A DNA stretch of 64,000 bases from Oscillospiraceae bacterium. GTDB taxonomy: Bacteria > Bacillota > Clostridia > Oscillospirales > Acutalibacteraceae. The position numbers and the translations under genes are program-made. The stretch lies in assembly GCA_022650485.1 (NCBI GenBank), contig JALCPP010000012.1, positions 1 through 64,000 of the forward strand. The letters run 5' to 3'. This document shows positions 18,278 through 29,772 of the stretch, piece by piece. How positions within the stretch are numbered: the stretch's first letter is position 1; each line of letters starts with the position of its first letter. The notes under the pieces are model-generated. The model did no database searches. It saw nothing but the letters and a program-made list of their open reading frames with translations, and was not told the origin of the DNA.

Positions 18278-20427
18278 CTAAAGGCTGCATACCACAAAAA
18301 TGGCCCGGTTCTGAGGTATGGTAAACGAAAATAAATATCCACCATTTTTTTGCTCAAGTGGAGTAACCGTTCTGATTTCACCCGTTTCGGGAATAAAAAG
18401 CTCCGGGGTATTCCGGGAATACACCCAAACTGTTAAATCTTCCTCTTTGGTATTATAATTTGTAAAATTCAGAATTCGGCAGTGATCCTTCAAATACCGG
18501 GTTACGCCTATTCCGTAAATTCGTTCTCCGTCATGGATATACGGGTCAATCAACCTTGCCGGGTAACTGGATTTACTATGAGATAATTCGTCGACACCTG
18601 TCAATATTTCAAACGGAAGTTCGACACTGTCCCGGCACAGATGTTCCACTTCCGCCAGCTTTTTTGCTTGAATAAACCGCGCTGCCTGTGGGGGGCCAAC
18701 TTTTCACCGCGCATCTGCCGCCCATCCTTGCTGACCACATATTTGACATTGCTGCGATAATTGATCACCCTGCCCCCTGCCGCTGTAAACTGGTCCAGCA
18801 AACAAACTGTTTCCTCTGTAAGCACTTCGGTAACCGGAAGCACAAGGACGGAATACGATTCACCCGAAAGCGTATTGACAATCCGATCACCGTTAACACG
18901 GAAATTTCGAACGGCATCGGAACCAAGAATATCGTAATCCAGATTTCGATCAATCAGTCTGTTGCATAGAAGCTGAAACTGATTATCGATAAATTTCGCG
19001 TGTTCATCCCGAATCCACGGCCCCTCTTCCCAAAAGCCGGTTTTAACGCTCAGATCGGGTTTGAAATAATTCCAAAAGGTTTCTATGGGTGAGTAGATAA
19101 GGATTTCACATTCATGCCGGCCGTTGCTCAGCATTTCCATCATCCGGTTTGCCATCTTCACATATACAGGCATATGATCCCAATATTTCCACTGAAAGAA
19201 ATATGAAGGTGGGAAATCCCTGCTTCTTTCATCACGGATGGAATAGTAAAAGCCGTGCATTAAAATAAGATTAATTCCCTGCTGAAACAGCCAATTCGAA
19301 ATCCGCACCATATCTTCGAAAGTCATATCCCAGCCAGAAGCACCGAACGCTTCGCATGCAATGCGGTTTTTTCCGTAATGATGGCAGGCACTGACTGCAA
19401 ATTTCGCATCTAAGCTGCCAATGCCGTTTCCAAGGTGATCAATGGCAGGAACATGAAAATATTGATATCCGCGCAGCATATCTGCTCCAAAATACGACTG
19501 GGTCGCTATGGTCTCTTCCCCCAGAAAATGACCAATTGCTTTAATATGATACCTGTTACACCAGTCATAAACCTGTTTGAATGTAGCCTCGGTATACAAA
19601 TCGGATATGACATCATAGTAATCGTAGCGGAACAAATTGGACTGTTCATTCATCTTCATCAAAAGCGGCAGATACGGAAGAAGGTCATACCCTTTCCTCT
19701 TTCGGAATTCTTCAGGAAGCGTTTCCGTCCATGGCATTGCATTGCAAAAACGCGTTTCATCCATAAAGATGCCTTGAATAATATTTCCAAACTCTTTTTC
19801 AAAATGAGCGCGATACTTTTCATGGGTACTTTCCAAAAAGCGATGAATGGCCTCTTTACTCAAATAATCCACGCAAAGCTTTCCAACCGGTTCATATGGA
19901 TCAACCGCAACGGACACGGCATAAATTTCAGCGTCTTCTTCCAGTCGAGCGTCAATCACTCCATCCGCCGCTGTCTGCAGCAGATCTGTCGACACGTCAT
20001 TTTTAAAATACGCAGTCACGTTGACATATTGTTTTCCTGATAATTCAAGATGATAGGTTTCGTCTTTTTGAACGGATACAATTTCGAATTTCAGATAGTG
20101 TTCACGGTACTTCTCGTCCTTCGTAATCGTCCAGGAGCAATTCCCGCTGGGCCAGTTATTTTCATCATACAGCCAAATTCTCTGCTTATTTACTTTACAG
20201 ATATCGATAGCATTCTGAATCCGGTCAAACCAGTCCTCGCTTAAATATTGATTCTGCAAACCGAATCTGGAATGTATTACAGGCTGATCTACATGAATTC
20301 TGTGCATCATATGCAGCTGTTCGGCTGTCTTATCATCCGTAATCAAATCATTCCAAAACCAGAAAGCCGACACACTATAATCCGGGTCAACCGTAGGGTC
20401 TTTAAAAAATTTGCGGTTCAACATCAT
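18278..20427 (-). pseudogene. GH106-like glycoside hydrolase (alpha-L-rhamnosidase-related), frameshifted
   Basis: Two overlapping frames make one protein of about 716 residues. The N-terminal part has the FWFWND opening, the WLYDENNWPSG motif (about residue 92) and GIFMDETRF (about 225), a pattern I associate with GH106-type alpha-L-rhamnosidases and their relatives; membership is likely but not certain. The shift lies in the G-run 18690-18695 (C6 on the coding strand): with one more C the frame continues as APPQAARFIQAKKLAEVEHL into the second ORF. So either a one-base deletion, a sequencing error or a phase-variable tract. I chose ATG 20427 (AGAGGG upstream), which overlaps the ROK gene. 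No signal peptide is seen, so it should act in the cytoplasm on imported rhamnosides. Confidence 0.6.
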
Positions 20428-21355
20428 ATTTCCCTCTTTCATGTCCTCCATTGCAGATTTCATGCAGTTGAAACGTTCTGAGCGCACCAATTCGATTTGC
20501 TTCATTAAAGTAGTGGCACTGCACAATTTGTGCTTTAGGAATCTTACACGGAAAGACCTGATACAGATAGTCCAAATTGCTCTGAATCATTTCAATCAGA
20601 AGATTTTGTCTGCTGATTCCTCCGCCAATTGCTATTTTTTCCGGATCATAAATGGTCTGCAAATTAAAAATCATTCTGGCAATCGTCATGGTAAAACGAC
20701 CCAAAACTTTTAAAACGACCGGATCTCCTCCGTTAGCAAGTTCAAATATTTTAAGACCGTCCAATTCAGCTGCCTTTTTATTTTTTGCCGCCGCCACCAT
20801 TTGGCAAAGTTTCTTATTTCCGCTTTGCATTCCCCACAAATTTTCCATCGACTCATATTGGTCGCCCATTTGAATAAAGCTGAATTCTCCAGCAGAAAAG
20901 TGCTTCCCTTTATGGACCTTTCCGTTTTTAATAATTCCACCCCCGACTCCCGTGCCCAATAAAATCACAATGGCGTCTTGGCAGTCCTTCAGACTGCCGC
21001 GCCACGCTTCTGCAAGCGCCGCGCATTTACCGTCGTTTTCGACTGTTACCGGTACGCCGCACTTTTCCGAAAGCACAGAGGAAAGCGGGAAATTGCTGAT
21101 AAAATTCAGTGAGCCGCCGGTATACAAATATCCCTTTTCACTGTCAATAATTCCAGGAACGGACAACGCAATTCCGGCAATATTACGACTGTTATCATAC
21201 GTCTCAAAAATGTTGCACAAAACCGACAAGTATGGTTTCAGCCCTGCATAAGGCGTTGGAATCATACCGCTGTCCAATGTTGCTGCATGTGAATCCATTA
21301 ACGCATATTTAATGGAGGTTCCTCCGACATCAATCACCACATATTCTTGATTCAT
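20402..21355 (-). CDS. ROK-family sugar kinase (possible beta-glucoside kinase)
   Basis: Cytoplasmic kinase of 317 aa of the ROK family. The N-terminal phosphate motif DVGGTSIKYALMD (about residues 9-21), sugar-site VTVENDGKCAALAEA (about 100) and GTGVGGGII (about 134) are clear. The zinc motif CxCGxxGC of glucokinase-type ROK proteins is absent; at that place the sequence reads NLWGMQSGNKK. That fits the BglK-like branch that phosphorylates beta-glucosides, though this is inferred. It is followed by the GH106-like gene (26-nt overlap) and preceded by a GH1 gene with a phospho-glycosidase signature (19 nt). Those two facts make beta-glucoside kinase the best guess. Confidence 0.82.
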   Translation of the reverse strand: MNQEYVVIDVGGTSIKYALMDSHAATLDSGMIPTPYAGLKPYLSVLCNIFETYDNSRNIAGIALSVPGIIDSEKGYLYTGGSLNFISNFPLSSVLSEKCGVPVTVENDGKCAALAEAWRGSLKDCQDAIVILLGTGVGGGIIKNGKVHKGKHFSAGEFSFIQMGDQYESMENLWGMQSGNKKLCQMVAAAKNKKAAELDGLKIFELANGGDPVVLKVLGRFTMTIARMIFNLQTIYDPEKIAIGGGISRQNLLIEMIQSNLDYLYQVFPCKIPKAQIVQCHYFNEANRIGALRTFQLHEICNGGHERGKYDVEPQIF

Positions 21356-21374
21356 GGCAAATTATTCCTCATTC

Positions 21375-22877
<1,503 letters not shown>

Positions 22878-23714
22878 TTAACCTTTTACGGCACCGGCCG
22901 CAATCCCGTTGATAAATTGCTTCTGTAGAACTGCGAATGCAATAATCATTGGCAGCGCGCATAAGATGCAGGAAGCGAAAAGAATATTCCATTGCGCCGG
23001 GTTTTCACGGTCACCCATAAACTGTATCATACCGATCGGCAGCGAGTATTGAGCGGATTTGGATACAAACACCATTGGGAAAAAATAATCATTCCAAATC
23101 CACATTGCCTGTGTAATCACAACGGAAATCGTTGCAGGTTTGAGTAGCGGAAACACAATTTTGGAAAAGCGCATCCAAAGATTCGCGCCATCCAAATATG
23201 CAGATTCTTCTATTTCAACTGGGACACTTTTCATAAAACCGGCATAAAGAAACGTGGAAAAAGGCAAACTGCAGGTAATAAACATAATCATCGGCGTAAA
23301 CCTTGTATTTGGAATATTCATATTTCCAAAAGTCTGGGCAATTGGAACAATTACCATCTGCGCCGGGATAATTAATCCTGCAATAAAAAAGTAATAAAGT
23401 CCCTTGCTCAGTCGTGACTTGATTCTGCTGATTGGATAAGCGGCCATGGTAGCCAGCAGAACGACCAATATAATCGAACCTGTCGTCGTCACCAGACTGT
23501 TTAGAAACTCAGTTGGAAAATTCATTTTCTGAAACGCTTCAATATAGCTTTGCAGACTAAACTGGTTAAAAAGAATAAGCGGAGATTGCATGTTTTCCGG
23601 TACTCTTAATGAGCTGGAAAGCACAATGAGAAGTGGGGAAATGGTCAGAGCGCAAAATACGATAAGTAAAAAGTACAGGATGACTTTGCCCGACTTGATA
23701 CCTTCCTTTCTCAT
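22878..23714 (-). CDS. sugar ABC transporter permease (MalG/CUT1 type)
   Basis: Inner-membrane subunit of a CUT1 carbohydrate importer, 278 aa with six predicted helices. The coupling EAA loop is visible as EESAYLDGANLWMRFSKIVFP (about residues 180-200). The first helix follows a short basic N-terminus. The start codon overlaps the stop of the upstream permease gene by one base. No ATPase is encoded nearby, as is usual for CUT1 systems that share an MsmX-type ATPase encoded elsewhere. Substrate is inferred to be an oligosaccharide or glycoside from the GH1, ROK and GH106-like genes downstream. Confidence 0.88.
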   Translation of the reverse strand: MRKEGIKSGKVILYFLLIVFCALTISPLLIVLSSSLRVPENMQSPLILFNQFSLQSYIEAFQKMNFPTEFLNSLVTTTGSIILVVLLATMAAYPISRIKSRLSKGLYYFFIAGLIIPAQMVIVPIAQTFGNMNIPNTRFTPMIMFITCSLPFSTFLYAGFMKSVPVEIEESAYLDGANLWMRFSKIVFPLLKPATISVVITQAMWIWNDYFFPMVFVSKSAQYSLPIGMIQFMGDRENPAQWNILFASCILCALPMIIAFAVLQKQFINGIAAGAVKG

Positions 23715-24628
23715 TACAATTCCACCTCCCGTTTATTCATAAAAATCAGCATAGAAATGGTAATCAGGATAATAACGATAAACGATACAACTGAAAATGC
23801 GCTGGCTTTCCCCATCATCTGCTCATTAAAAGCGATCTTATAAATGGTATACATTAATGTATTGGTCGCCTTTCCAGGCCCGCCGTTTGTCATGATAAAT
23901 GCATAGTCAAATGCTTTTAACCCCGCAATGACGCTTAAAACCACATTAATTGTAATCGTTGAAGAAATAAGCGGCAGTTTGATTTTACGAATCAGTTGCC
24001 ACTCCGTACATCCATCGATTTTCCCAGCTTCCAGCAAACTTTCATCCACCGTTTGCAGTCCGGCAAGATAAATAATCATCGTCGTCCCAAATGACTTCCA
24101 TATCTCTACTGCCGCAATGGCATACAAAGCCCATGTAAAATCGCCCAGGACATTAAATCTGGAGCCATCCATTCCAATGAGCTCAAGTAATGACGCAATC
24201 ATACCTTTGTCAGGCATATACACATAAGACCAAATAAAACCGACCACAATCGCACTGAACAGCGCTGGCAAGAAGGTGCAGGTCCTGAAAAAGGTTTTTC
24301 CTTTTAATTTCATGTTAAGAGCCATGGCAACGGCCAAGCCCAAAACATTACTCCCAACAACGATCAGCACCGTGTAAATCAGAGTATTTTTAATTGAATT
24401 TATCAAGGTTCCCTGATGAAATAAAGTAAAATAATTCTTAAATCCTATAAAATCGAAATGGTAATTTATTCCGTTAAAATTAGTAAAACTATAATAAAAT
24501 AATTGAAATACAGGAAATATCCAAAATGTTAAAAACAATATAAATGCAGGTATAACAAACGCATACATTTTTTTTGGAAAAATTGGGGAACCTTTCAAGC
24601 GTCTCCTTCTAAGCTTCTGCATCTCCAC
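23714..24628 (-). CDS. sugar ABC transporter permease (MalF/CUT1 type)
   Basis: Partner permease, 304 aa from a GTG at 24628 that has AAGGAG 8 nt upstream; an ATG two codons further in (24622) is the alternative. There are six membrane helices after a strongly basic N-terminus (KLRRRRLKG). The EAA loop reads LLEAGKIDGCTEWQLIRKIKLP (about residue 215; only its conserved EAG-IDG core matters). NGGPGKATNTL near residue 260 is typical of MalF-like partners. It follows the binding-protein gene after a 140-nt spacer with a hairpin at 24722-24756, which probably sets the binding protein to permease ratio. Confidence 0.87.
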   Translation of the reverse strand: MEMQKLRRRRLKGSPIFPKKMYAFVIPAFILFLTFWIFPVFQLFYYSFTNFNGINYHFDFIGFKNYFTLFHQGTLINSIKNTLIYTVLIVVGSNVLGLAVAMALNMKLKGKTFFRTCTFLPALFSAIVVGFIWSYVYMPDKGMIASLLELIGMDGSRFNVLGDFTWALYAIAAVEIWKSFGTTMIIYLAGLQTVDESLLEAGKIDGCTEWQLIRKIKLPLISSTITINVVLSVIAGLKAFDYAFIMTNGGPGKATNTLMYTIYKIAFNEQMMGKASAFSVVSFIVIILITISMLIFMNKREVEL

Positions 24629-24721
24629 AGTTGCTACTCCTTCCCTTATGCCAGGCATTGCCAACGATGGTCCAAACAAGCAAAAAACATCTTACCATGT
24701 GGTTCTGTAATTCTGTAAATT

Positions 24722-24756
24722 GGATAGGGCTACCCCGCAGCAGGGCAACCCTATTC
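24722..24756 (-). other. intra-operon hairpin between binding-protein and permease genes
   Basis: Inverted repeat with arms ATAGGGTTGCCC and GGGGTAGCCCTAT (one mismatch, some G-U) lies between the genes. No T run follows on the minus strand, so it is more likely an mRNA-protecting or attenuating hairpin than a full terminator. Confidence 0.45.
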
Positions 24757-24768
24757 TCTTATTCCATG

Positions 24769-26106
24769 TTAACCGGCAGTCAGTTCATCAAATTTTGCCT
24801 GCATTGCTTTTGTAATATCGGCTACCTTTGTTCCTTGACCACCAATCATGCTGCCAAACTGCGCTTCCATTTCATTTTCCGTACCAGCCGGCCAGCCCTG
24901 ATTGCACCAGTAAAAAGATCTATTCTGGGCATAGAGATCTACAAAGGGTTTAAACAGGGGATTTGTTTGATCTGAGCCATAACCATAAGCAACTACAACA
25001 CGGCCGGAATCAGCAAAAGCTTTCCAAAGATCTGATTCTCCGTCAAGCCAGTATTCCAAAATCTGCTTGCACTCCGCAATATGCTTCGAATTCGCGTAGA
25101 TGGCAGGGCCTGCTCCCATTGCGACAGCACCATAAATTGGCTGGTCGACATCGTTTCCAGGCATTGGAAAGTATCCTCTTTCAAAGTCCTTTGCACCCTT
25201 TGCATTGAGTGCAGTGGCATTAAAAGAACCATCAAACGTCATTGCCGCTTCTCCGTCAACAAATTTTTGAATGGCCTGCTGTGCGCTCAAGCCAAGAGAA
25301 TTCTTTTCGATATAACCGTTGTCATAAAGAGTTTTGTACATACTGAGAACCTTATCCCAAGTATCTTTGTCCGTAAACTTTGTTTTGCCTGTTGTCAGCT
25401 GGTCATCAAATTGTTTGTTTTTGGGGTAAATCTGATTCGCCGCAATCTGATACAAGCCAAACTGCATTACATAAGAATCTTTATCGCCCATGACAATCGG
25501 CTGTACTCCGGCGGCTTTCAGCTTCTTACAGACATCTAAGAACTCCGTCCAATTTTTCGGTTCGGCGGTAATTCCACATTTTTTAAATATGTCTTTGTTA
25601 TAGTATGTTCCCAGAATTGCTACCCCTTCAGGGACACCATAAACTTTGCCTTCATAAGTAAATGGATCCGTACCTGCTTTTCCGACTTTCTCCAGTACGG
25701 AAAGGTCATCCAGCGGAGCAAGGTAACCCGCCTTCGCAAGTCCAAGCACAGAATTGGACCCGGCATATTTTGGCTGAACCAAAATCATATCGGGACATTC
25801 CCCGGAAGCGAGTCTTGTCTTTAAAGCAGTGTAGTATTGCTCGTCAGGCAGCTTTGTAACTTCCAAATGGAGATTCGGATACTTCTCTTTGACCAGTTTC
25901 GGCAGAATCTGTGTTTCAAAATCATTTGGCTGCTCCGTACCGGAAACCATCATAGTAACTATGGCAGTCTTCTGATCAGATGCCGCAGAACTGTCTTGCG
26001 AAGCGGTGGAATTTGTGTCCGATGACGGTGAACTCCCGCAGCCCGCCAAGGCTGAAAGAATCATTGCACCTGCAACAGAAAGAGCACACAGTTTTTTGAA
26101 TTTCAT
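24769..26106 (-). CDS. sugar ABC transporter substrate-binding lipoprotein
   Basis: Extracellular solute-binding protein family 1, 445 aa. Lipoprotein signal with lipobox LAGC (Cys about residue 22), then a Ser/Thr/Asp-rich linker. The mature part shows the usual features: KLPDEQYYTALKTRLASGECPDM (about residues 85-105) and the VDGEAAMTFDGSF ligand-side motif (about 280). It heads the operon binding protein - permeases - GH1 - ROK - GH106-like. Its promoter region contains two 13-bp direct repeats shared with the divergent kinase/regulator genes. Ligand unknown; the downstream enzymes point to a beta-glucoside, perhaps rhamnosylated. Confidence 0.9.
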   Translation of the reverse strand: MKFKKLCALSVAGAMILSALAGCGSSPSSDTNSTASQDSSAASDQKTAIVTMMVSGTEQPNDFETQILPKLVKEKYPNLHLEVTKLPDEQYYTALKTRLASGECPDMILVQPKYAGSNSVLGLAKAGYLAPLDDLSVLEKVGKAGTDPFTYEGKVYGVPEGVAILGTYYNKDIFKKCGITAEPKNWTEFLDVCKKLKAAGVQPIVMGDKDSYVMQFGLYQIAANQIYPKNKQFDDQLTTGKTKFTDKDTWDKVLSMYKTLYDNGYIEKNSLGLSAQQAIQKFVDGEAAMTFDGSFNATALNAKGAKDFERGYFPMPGNDVDQPIYGAVAMGAGPAIYANSKHIAECKQILEYWLDGESDLWKAFADSGRVVVAYGYGSDQTNPLFKPFVDLYAQNRSFYWCNQGWPAGTENEMEAQFGSMIGGQGTKVADITKAMQAKFDELTAG

Positions 26107-26167
26107 AAGCTTTTCCTCCCATTATTGTCAATGTATGTTGGCCTCTCCAGCTTTCTTTGACAATTTC

Positions 26168-26220
26168 ATGATACCACAAAAGCAGTATACTTTTGTTGTG
26201 TGATATGGTATACTTTTGTT
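26168..26220. promoter_or_regulatory. divergent promoter region with two 13-bp direct repeats
   Basis: GTATACTTTTGTT occurs at 26185-26197 and again at 26208-26220, a 23-bp repeat distance, i.e. about two helical turns. A -10-like TATCAT for the binding-protein gene (minus strand, 26168-26173) places the repeats at its -35 region and upstream. AraC-type regulators bind such paired direct repeats, so the YesN-type protein encoded at 28030 is the likely ligand (inference). Confidence 0.55.
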
Positions 26221-26269
26221 ATATCGTGTACAATACTTTTTGTTTATTTTTTTAAAGAGGGGCTTGTAT

Positions 26270-28033
26270 GTGAAACTCAAGCTAAAATTCTTTATTGCTT
26301 TTTTTGTTATTTCCATTATTCCCATTTTCGTGATTACAGCCTTTACCTATACACGCTACACGAATCTGGTTCATGAACAAACGACTCGTGTGGCGCAAAA
26401 TGTTTTTGAAAAAGCCGTCGGCGAAGCCAACACATCCATCAATAACATCAGCCATATCTCAGAAATTTTTACATTTTACTCCGGTTCCCATCACTCCATT
26501 ATTAATAATTTAAAACTGTACAGTTCCAAAGACAGCCGGTTTACAGCTTATGATATTTATAAGAGTAATGAGAATATCAAATTCATTTGCCAGAATCTAA
26601 TCTACTCCACCGACTATATCAACGGCATTTTTTTATTCACCCCAAGCGGTGTCACTCTTGGGTATGGTTATGGGAATGGCATTGATATCCGAGACGGATA
26701 CGAACCTTTTCATGATGAATGGTACAAAAAAACGGTTGCTCTGCACGGGGCAAATTATATTGATGGCATTACCACAAAGGACTTCATCTTAAATGCCAAG
26801 TCCTCCATTTCTTTTTCAAAATCACTCTACGATATTTACTCACATAAATTTTTAGGTATTCTTTTTATCGACTGTTCCCCTTCGGTATTTGACCTGAGCA
26901 AAGTAAACACCCTACCAGACACCGCCACCCTTTTTATAGAAAACGAATCCAATGGCTATATTCTTTCCAGCAACGCAAATTCCAGTCCCGATTTAAATCA
27001 AAACAGCTGCCGAAAAGCAATGAAAAAAAAGCTGGATATTGAAAATCTGACTCTTGTATGCTCTGTAAATTACTCCAAACTCTACCGCGAGTTTGGAGTA
27101 ACGCAGATTATGATTATTTGGATCGGTTTAATCTGTGGCGCCGTATTCTTTGTTATATCAATTCTTCTGTCCCATTATTTGACCCGGCCCATTGTTTATG
27201 TGAGCAGAAAAATTGCAAACCGCAGCGGCCACAATATGGTAACAAACGGGAAATATCTGAAGCGCACCGATGAAATCGGGGTCCTATGCAATGAATACAA
27301 CAATATGCTGGAAGAACTCAATCAGGTCATTAAGCAGGAATATAAAAGCAAACTGATTGCTCTGGATTCTCAGATGAAATCTTTGGAAGCGCAAATTAAT
27401 TCCCATTTTTTATACAACACCCTGGAATCGATCAATAGTATCGCTGAAATCGAGGAAGTAAATAGTATCGCAACCATGTCGCTTGCACTGGGCAATATGT
27501 TTCGGTACAGCATTAAAACCAAGAGTGAATTAGTCCTCATTCAAGATGAACTGAACCATGTTCATGACTACATTTCCATCCAAAAAATACGGTTTGACAA
27601 CCGATTTGTCATACAATTTGATCTACCTGAAGAAATGCTGAAAATGCGCGTTTTAAAACTGATTTTGCAGCCAATCGTTGAAAATGCTTTATATCATGGT
27701 CTGCAATATTGCAACTTCGGTGATACTATTGTAATCCGTGGATATGTTGATTCTTCTGTAATTTACCTTTCTGTTACCGATAATGGAATCGGCATGAAAC
27801 CGGAACAAATTCAAAAATTGCAAAGCAGTCTGATGGAAGAACCTCATTTTACCGAACTGGGTCAGAGAAACAGTCAAAGTATCGGTTTAAAAAATATCCA
27901 TGCCAGAATTGCACTTTATTATGGAAAAGGGTATGGCCTGTCCATCAAAAGTTCCGAGCATTCCGGTACTACAGTTACCATTAAGCTGCCTGTGATACAA
28001 GACGAGGAAAGCGGTTGCAACGGTCCGATATGA
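26270..28033 (+). CDS. YesM-type sensor histidine kinase
   Basis: Membrane sensor kinase, 587 aa from GTG at 26270 (GAGGGG 7 nt upstream); upstream in-frame codons have no ribosome-binding site. Two membrane helices (about residues 5-27 and 275-297) enclose an extracellular Cache-like sensor. A HAMP segment, the histidine motif QINSHFLYNTLESI (His about 377) and a GHKL ATPase (DNGIGMKPEQ about 500) follow. The family motif is usually QINPHFLYN; here Pro is Ser. The partner regulator overlaps by 4 nt. It is divergent from the glycoside ABC operon and probably controls it. Codon use is more AT-rich than in the first YesM/YesN pair. Confidence 0.89.
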   Translation: MKLKLKFFIAFFVISIIPIFVITAFTYTRYTNLVHEQTTRVAQNVFEKAVGEANTSINNISHISEIFTFYSGSHHSIINNLKLYSSKDSRFTAYDIYKSNENIKFICQNLIYSTDYINGIFLFTPSGVTLGYGYGNGIDIRDGYEPFHDEWYKKTVALHGANYIDGITTKDFILNAKSSISFSKSLYDIYSHKFLGILFIDCSPSVFDLSKVNTLPDTATLFIENESNGYILSSNANSSPDLNQNSCRKAMKKKLDIENLTLVCSVNYSKLYREFGVTQIMIIWIGLICGAVFFVISILLSHYLTRPIVYVSRKIANRSGHNMVTNGKYLKRTDEIGVLCNEYNNMLEELNQVIKQEYKSKLIALDSQMKSLEAQINSHFLYNTLESINSIAEIEEVNSIATMSLALGNMFRYSIKTKSELVLIQDELNHVHDYISIQKIRFDNRFVIQFDLPEEMLKMRVLKLILQPIVENALYHGLQYCNFGDTIVIRGYVDSSVIYLSVTDNGIGMKPEQIQKLQSSLMEEPHFTELGQRNSQSIGLKNIHARIALYYGKGYGLSIKSSEHSGTTVTIKLPVIQDEESGCNGPI

Positions 28034-29619
28034 AAGGATGGCGCAAAAAAGTGTATACCTACATTATTGTTGACGATGAAAACCTGACACGAAAAGGTAC
28101 CATGAAAAAATTGTCTCCGCTTTCTGAGAAAGTCCAGTGCATTGGAGAAGCCGCCAACGGTCAAGATGCGCTGGAACTGGTGAAAAAATTAAACCCGGAT
28201 ATCATTATAACGGACATGAATATGCCTGTATTAGACGGGACACACCTTTTACCACAACTAACACAATTATACCCAAACAAACAAATTATTGTGATCAGCG
28301 GTTATAAGGATTTTGAATATACCAAACAAGCTATTATGGCAAAGGCTGTAAACTATATTTTAAAACCGTTCGGCAGGGTAGAGATCCAGCGTACCGTACA
28401 GCGTGCCCTTCAGGCAATTGACAGTCAAAGCGCCCTTCAGAAAGAAATGCTTTTAAGCGAAGAAGAAAGTGAACAGGCCCGCTATGAATCCGATATCAGA
28501 CTGTTGAAAAATGTTATATTAGGCTACGATACCATTTCGACGAAAATCACTTCTAAAAAATTAAGAGTTGTCAACGAAACACACGGCTTAATACTAATCA
28601 GCCTTTATTGTCCGGATTCCATCGACGAAACGGTAATCCATCATTTTTTACAAGAAAATGGATTTGGAGATCTCGCCTTCTACTTACCCCATATGCGCTG
28701 CACACATATGGGATTTCTAGTCCTTTTCTTGCCAAAAAGGTCTGCTGTTTCTCCAGAAGATCTCTGTAAACAGGTTATTCAAAATTTGATGGAACGCTTT
28801 GAAGAACGGAAGAAGGATGTTTCCTTTGGAATCAGCCGCTCTCATTCCGATCTTTTGCAGCTCCACATCGCCTTTAAAGAAACGGTTACCGCTCTTAACA
28901 CCAAAAAACTCACCGAAAAGAATCGGTTCTTCTTTTACTCTGAAAAGCCTGAAAAATTCAAAGAAATTAATTGGGCAAAATCTGATGAACTGCTGTTTCG
29001 AATTGAAGCAGGTATGACTCAAAAAGTAAATGAAATGGTTGACAATTTATTTACTTATTTAGAATTAATACCTGATTGCACTCTTGCTGATGTCAAATAT
29101 TACTGTTTTCAACTTTCAGACCAAATAAAAGTAATGATGAGCTATTACCTGAATCGGGCTAAAGTTTTCACTGCTTCAACAAGTATGCAAAATGTTTTTA
29201 ACAACATGTTCAACCTGCAGGAAATCAAAGAATACTACCTTCATCTTTTCATAAATATTACCGAGATGCTACAAGAAAAAAGCATTTATGCTACGGATGA
29301 TGTTGTAAAAAAAATGCAGATTTACGTTCAAAGAAATTATAAAAACAATATAACCATTGATTACATTTCATCGCTGTTCTATTTAAACCGCAGCTATTGC
29401 AGCCATCTGTTTCGGGAAAAAACAGGAGAAAAATTTGTTGATTTTTTAAACGCAGTCCGGATTAAAGAAGCCAAACAGCTTTTATCCAACACCGATAAAA
29501 AGATGTATCAAATTGCAAAATCTGTTGGATATGACAATGCAAAGTATTTTTTTCGCGTCTTTAACAAGCTGGAAAAAAAGACGCCGGAACAATACCGGAA
29601 AGAACACCGAAACCCTTAA
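28030..29619 (+). CDS. YesN-type response regulator (REC + AraC HTH)
   Basis: Response regulator of 529 aa. The receiver domain carries D15-D16, phosphoacceptor D62 (IIITDMNMP) and Lys in YILKPFG. A middle domain of about 280 residues follows, then a C-terminal AraC double HTH (IDYISSLFYLNRSYCSHLFR; MYQIAKSVGYDNAKYFFRVF). ATG 28030 overlaps the kinase TGA as ATGA and is preferred for coupling, although a GTG at 28051 lies nearer to an AAAGGA. It is likely the activator of the divergent glycoside operon, binding the direct repeats there. A terminator closes the transcript at 29703-29735. Confidence 0.89.
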   Translation: MKGWRKKVYTYIIVDDENLTRKGTMKKLSPLSEKVQCIGEAANGQDALELVKKLNPDIIITDMNMPVLDGTHLLPQLTQLYPNKQIIVISGYKDFEYTKQAIMAKAVNYILKPFGRVEIQRTVQRALQAIDSQSALQKEMLLSEEESEQARYESDIRLLKNVILGYDTISTKITSKKLRVVNETHGLILISLYCPDSIDETVIHHFLQENGFGDLAFYLPHMRCTHMGFLVLFLPKRSAVSPEDLCKQVIQNLMERFEERKKDVSFGISRSHSDLLQLHIAFKETVTALNTKKLTEKNRFFFYSEKPEKFKEINWAKSDELLFRIEAGMTQKVNEMVDNLFTYLELIPDCTLADVKYYCFQLSDQIKVMMSYYLNRAKVFTASTSMQNVFNNMFNLQEIKEYYLHLFINITEMLQEKSIYATDDVVKKMQIYVQRNYKNNITIDYISSLFYLNRSYCSHLFREKTGEKFVDFLNAVRIKEAKQLLSNTDKKMYQIAKSVGYDNAKYFFRVFNKLEKKTPEQYRKEHRNP

Positions 29620-29702
29620 CATCTATTCTGAATTGCTTCACTTGCCTCACTAAGGCATTTCGTTTTCGCCAGCTATATTTTTTTAGTTAGGCACTATGAA
29701 AG

Positions 29703-29735
29703 GGCCACAAGGCTGTTTGCCCTTGTGGCCTTTTT
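29703..29735. terminator. terminator between regulator gene and cheX
   Basis: Stem GGCCACAAGG / CCTTGTGGCC with an 8-nt loop and TTTTT on the plus strand. It ends the plus-strand YesM/YesN transcript; the complementary strand has only a short T stretch but could also stop the convergent cheX transcript. Confidence 0.78.
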
Positions 29736-29772
29736 ATTGTGCCTTATCCCCATGCAGACAAAGCAAATGTTA

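Noticed and set aside
24722-24756. Hairpin between binding-protein and permease genes as a full terminator
   Set aside because: No T tract follows, and the permeases need read-through; kept only as an intra-operon hairpin.
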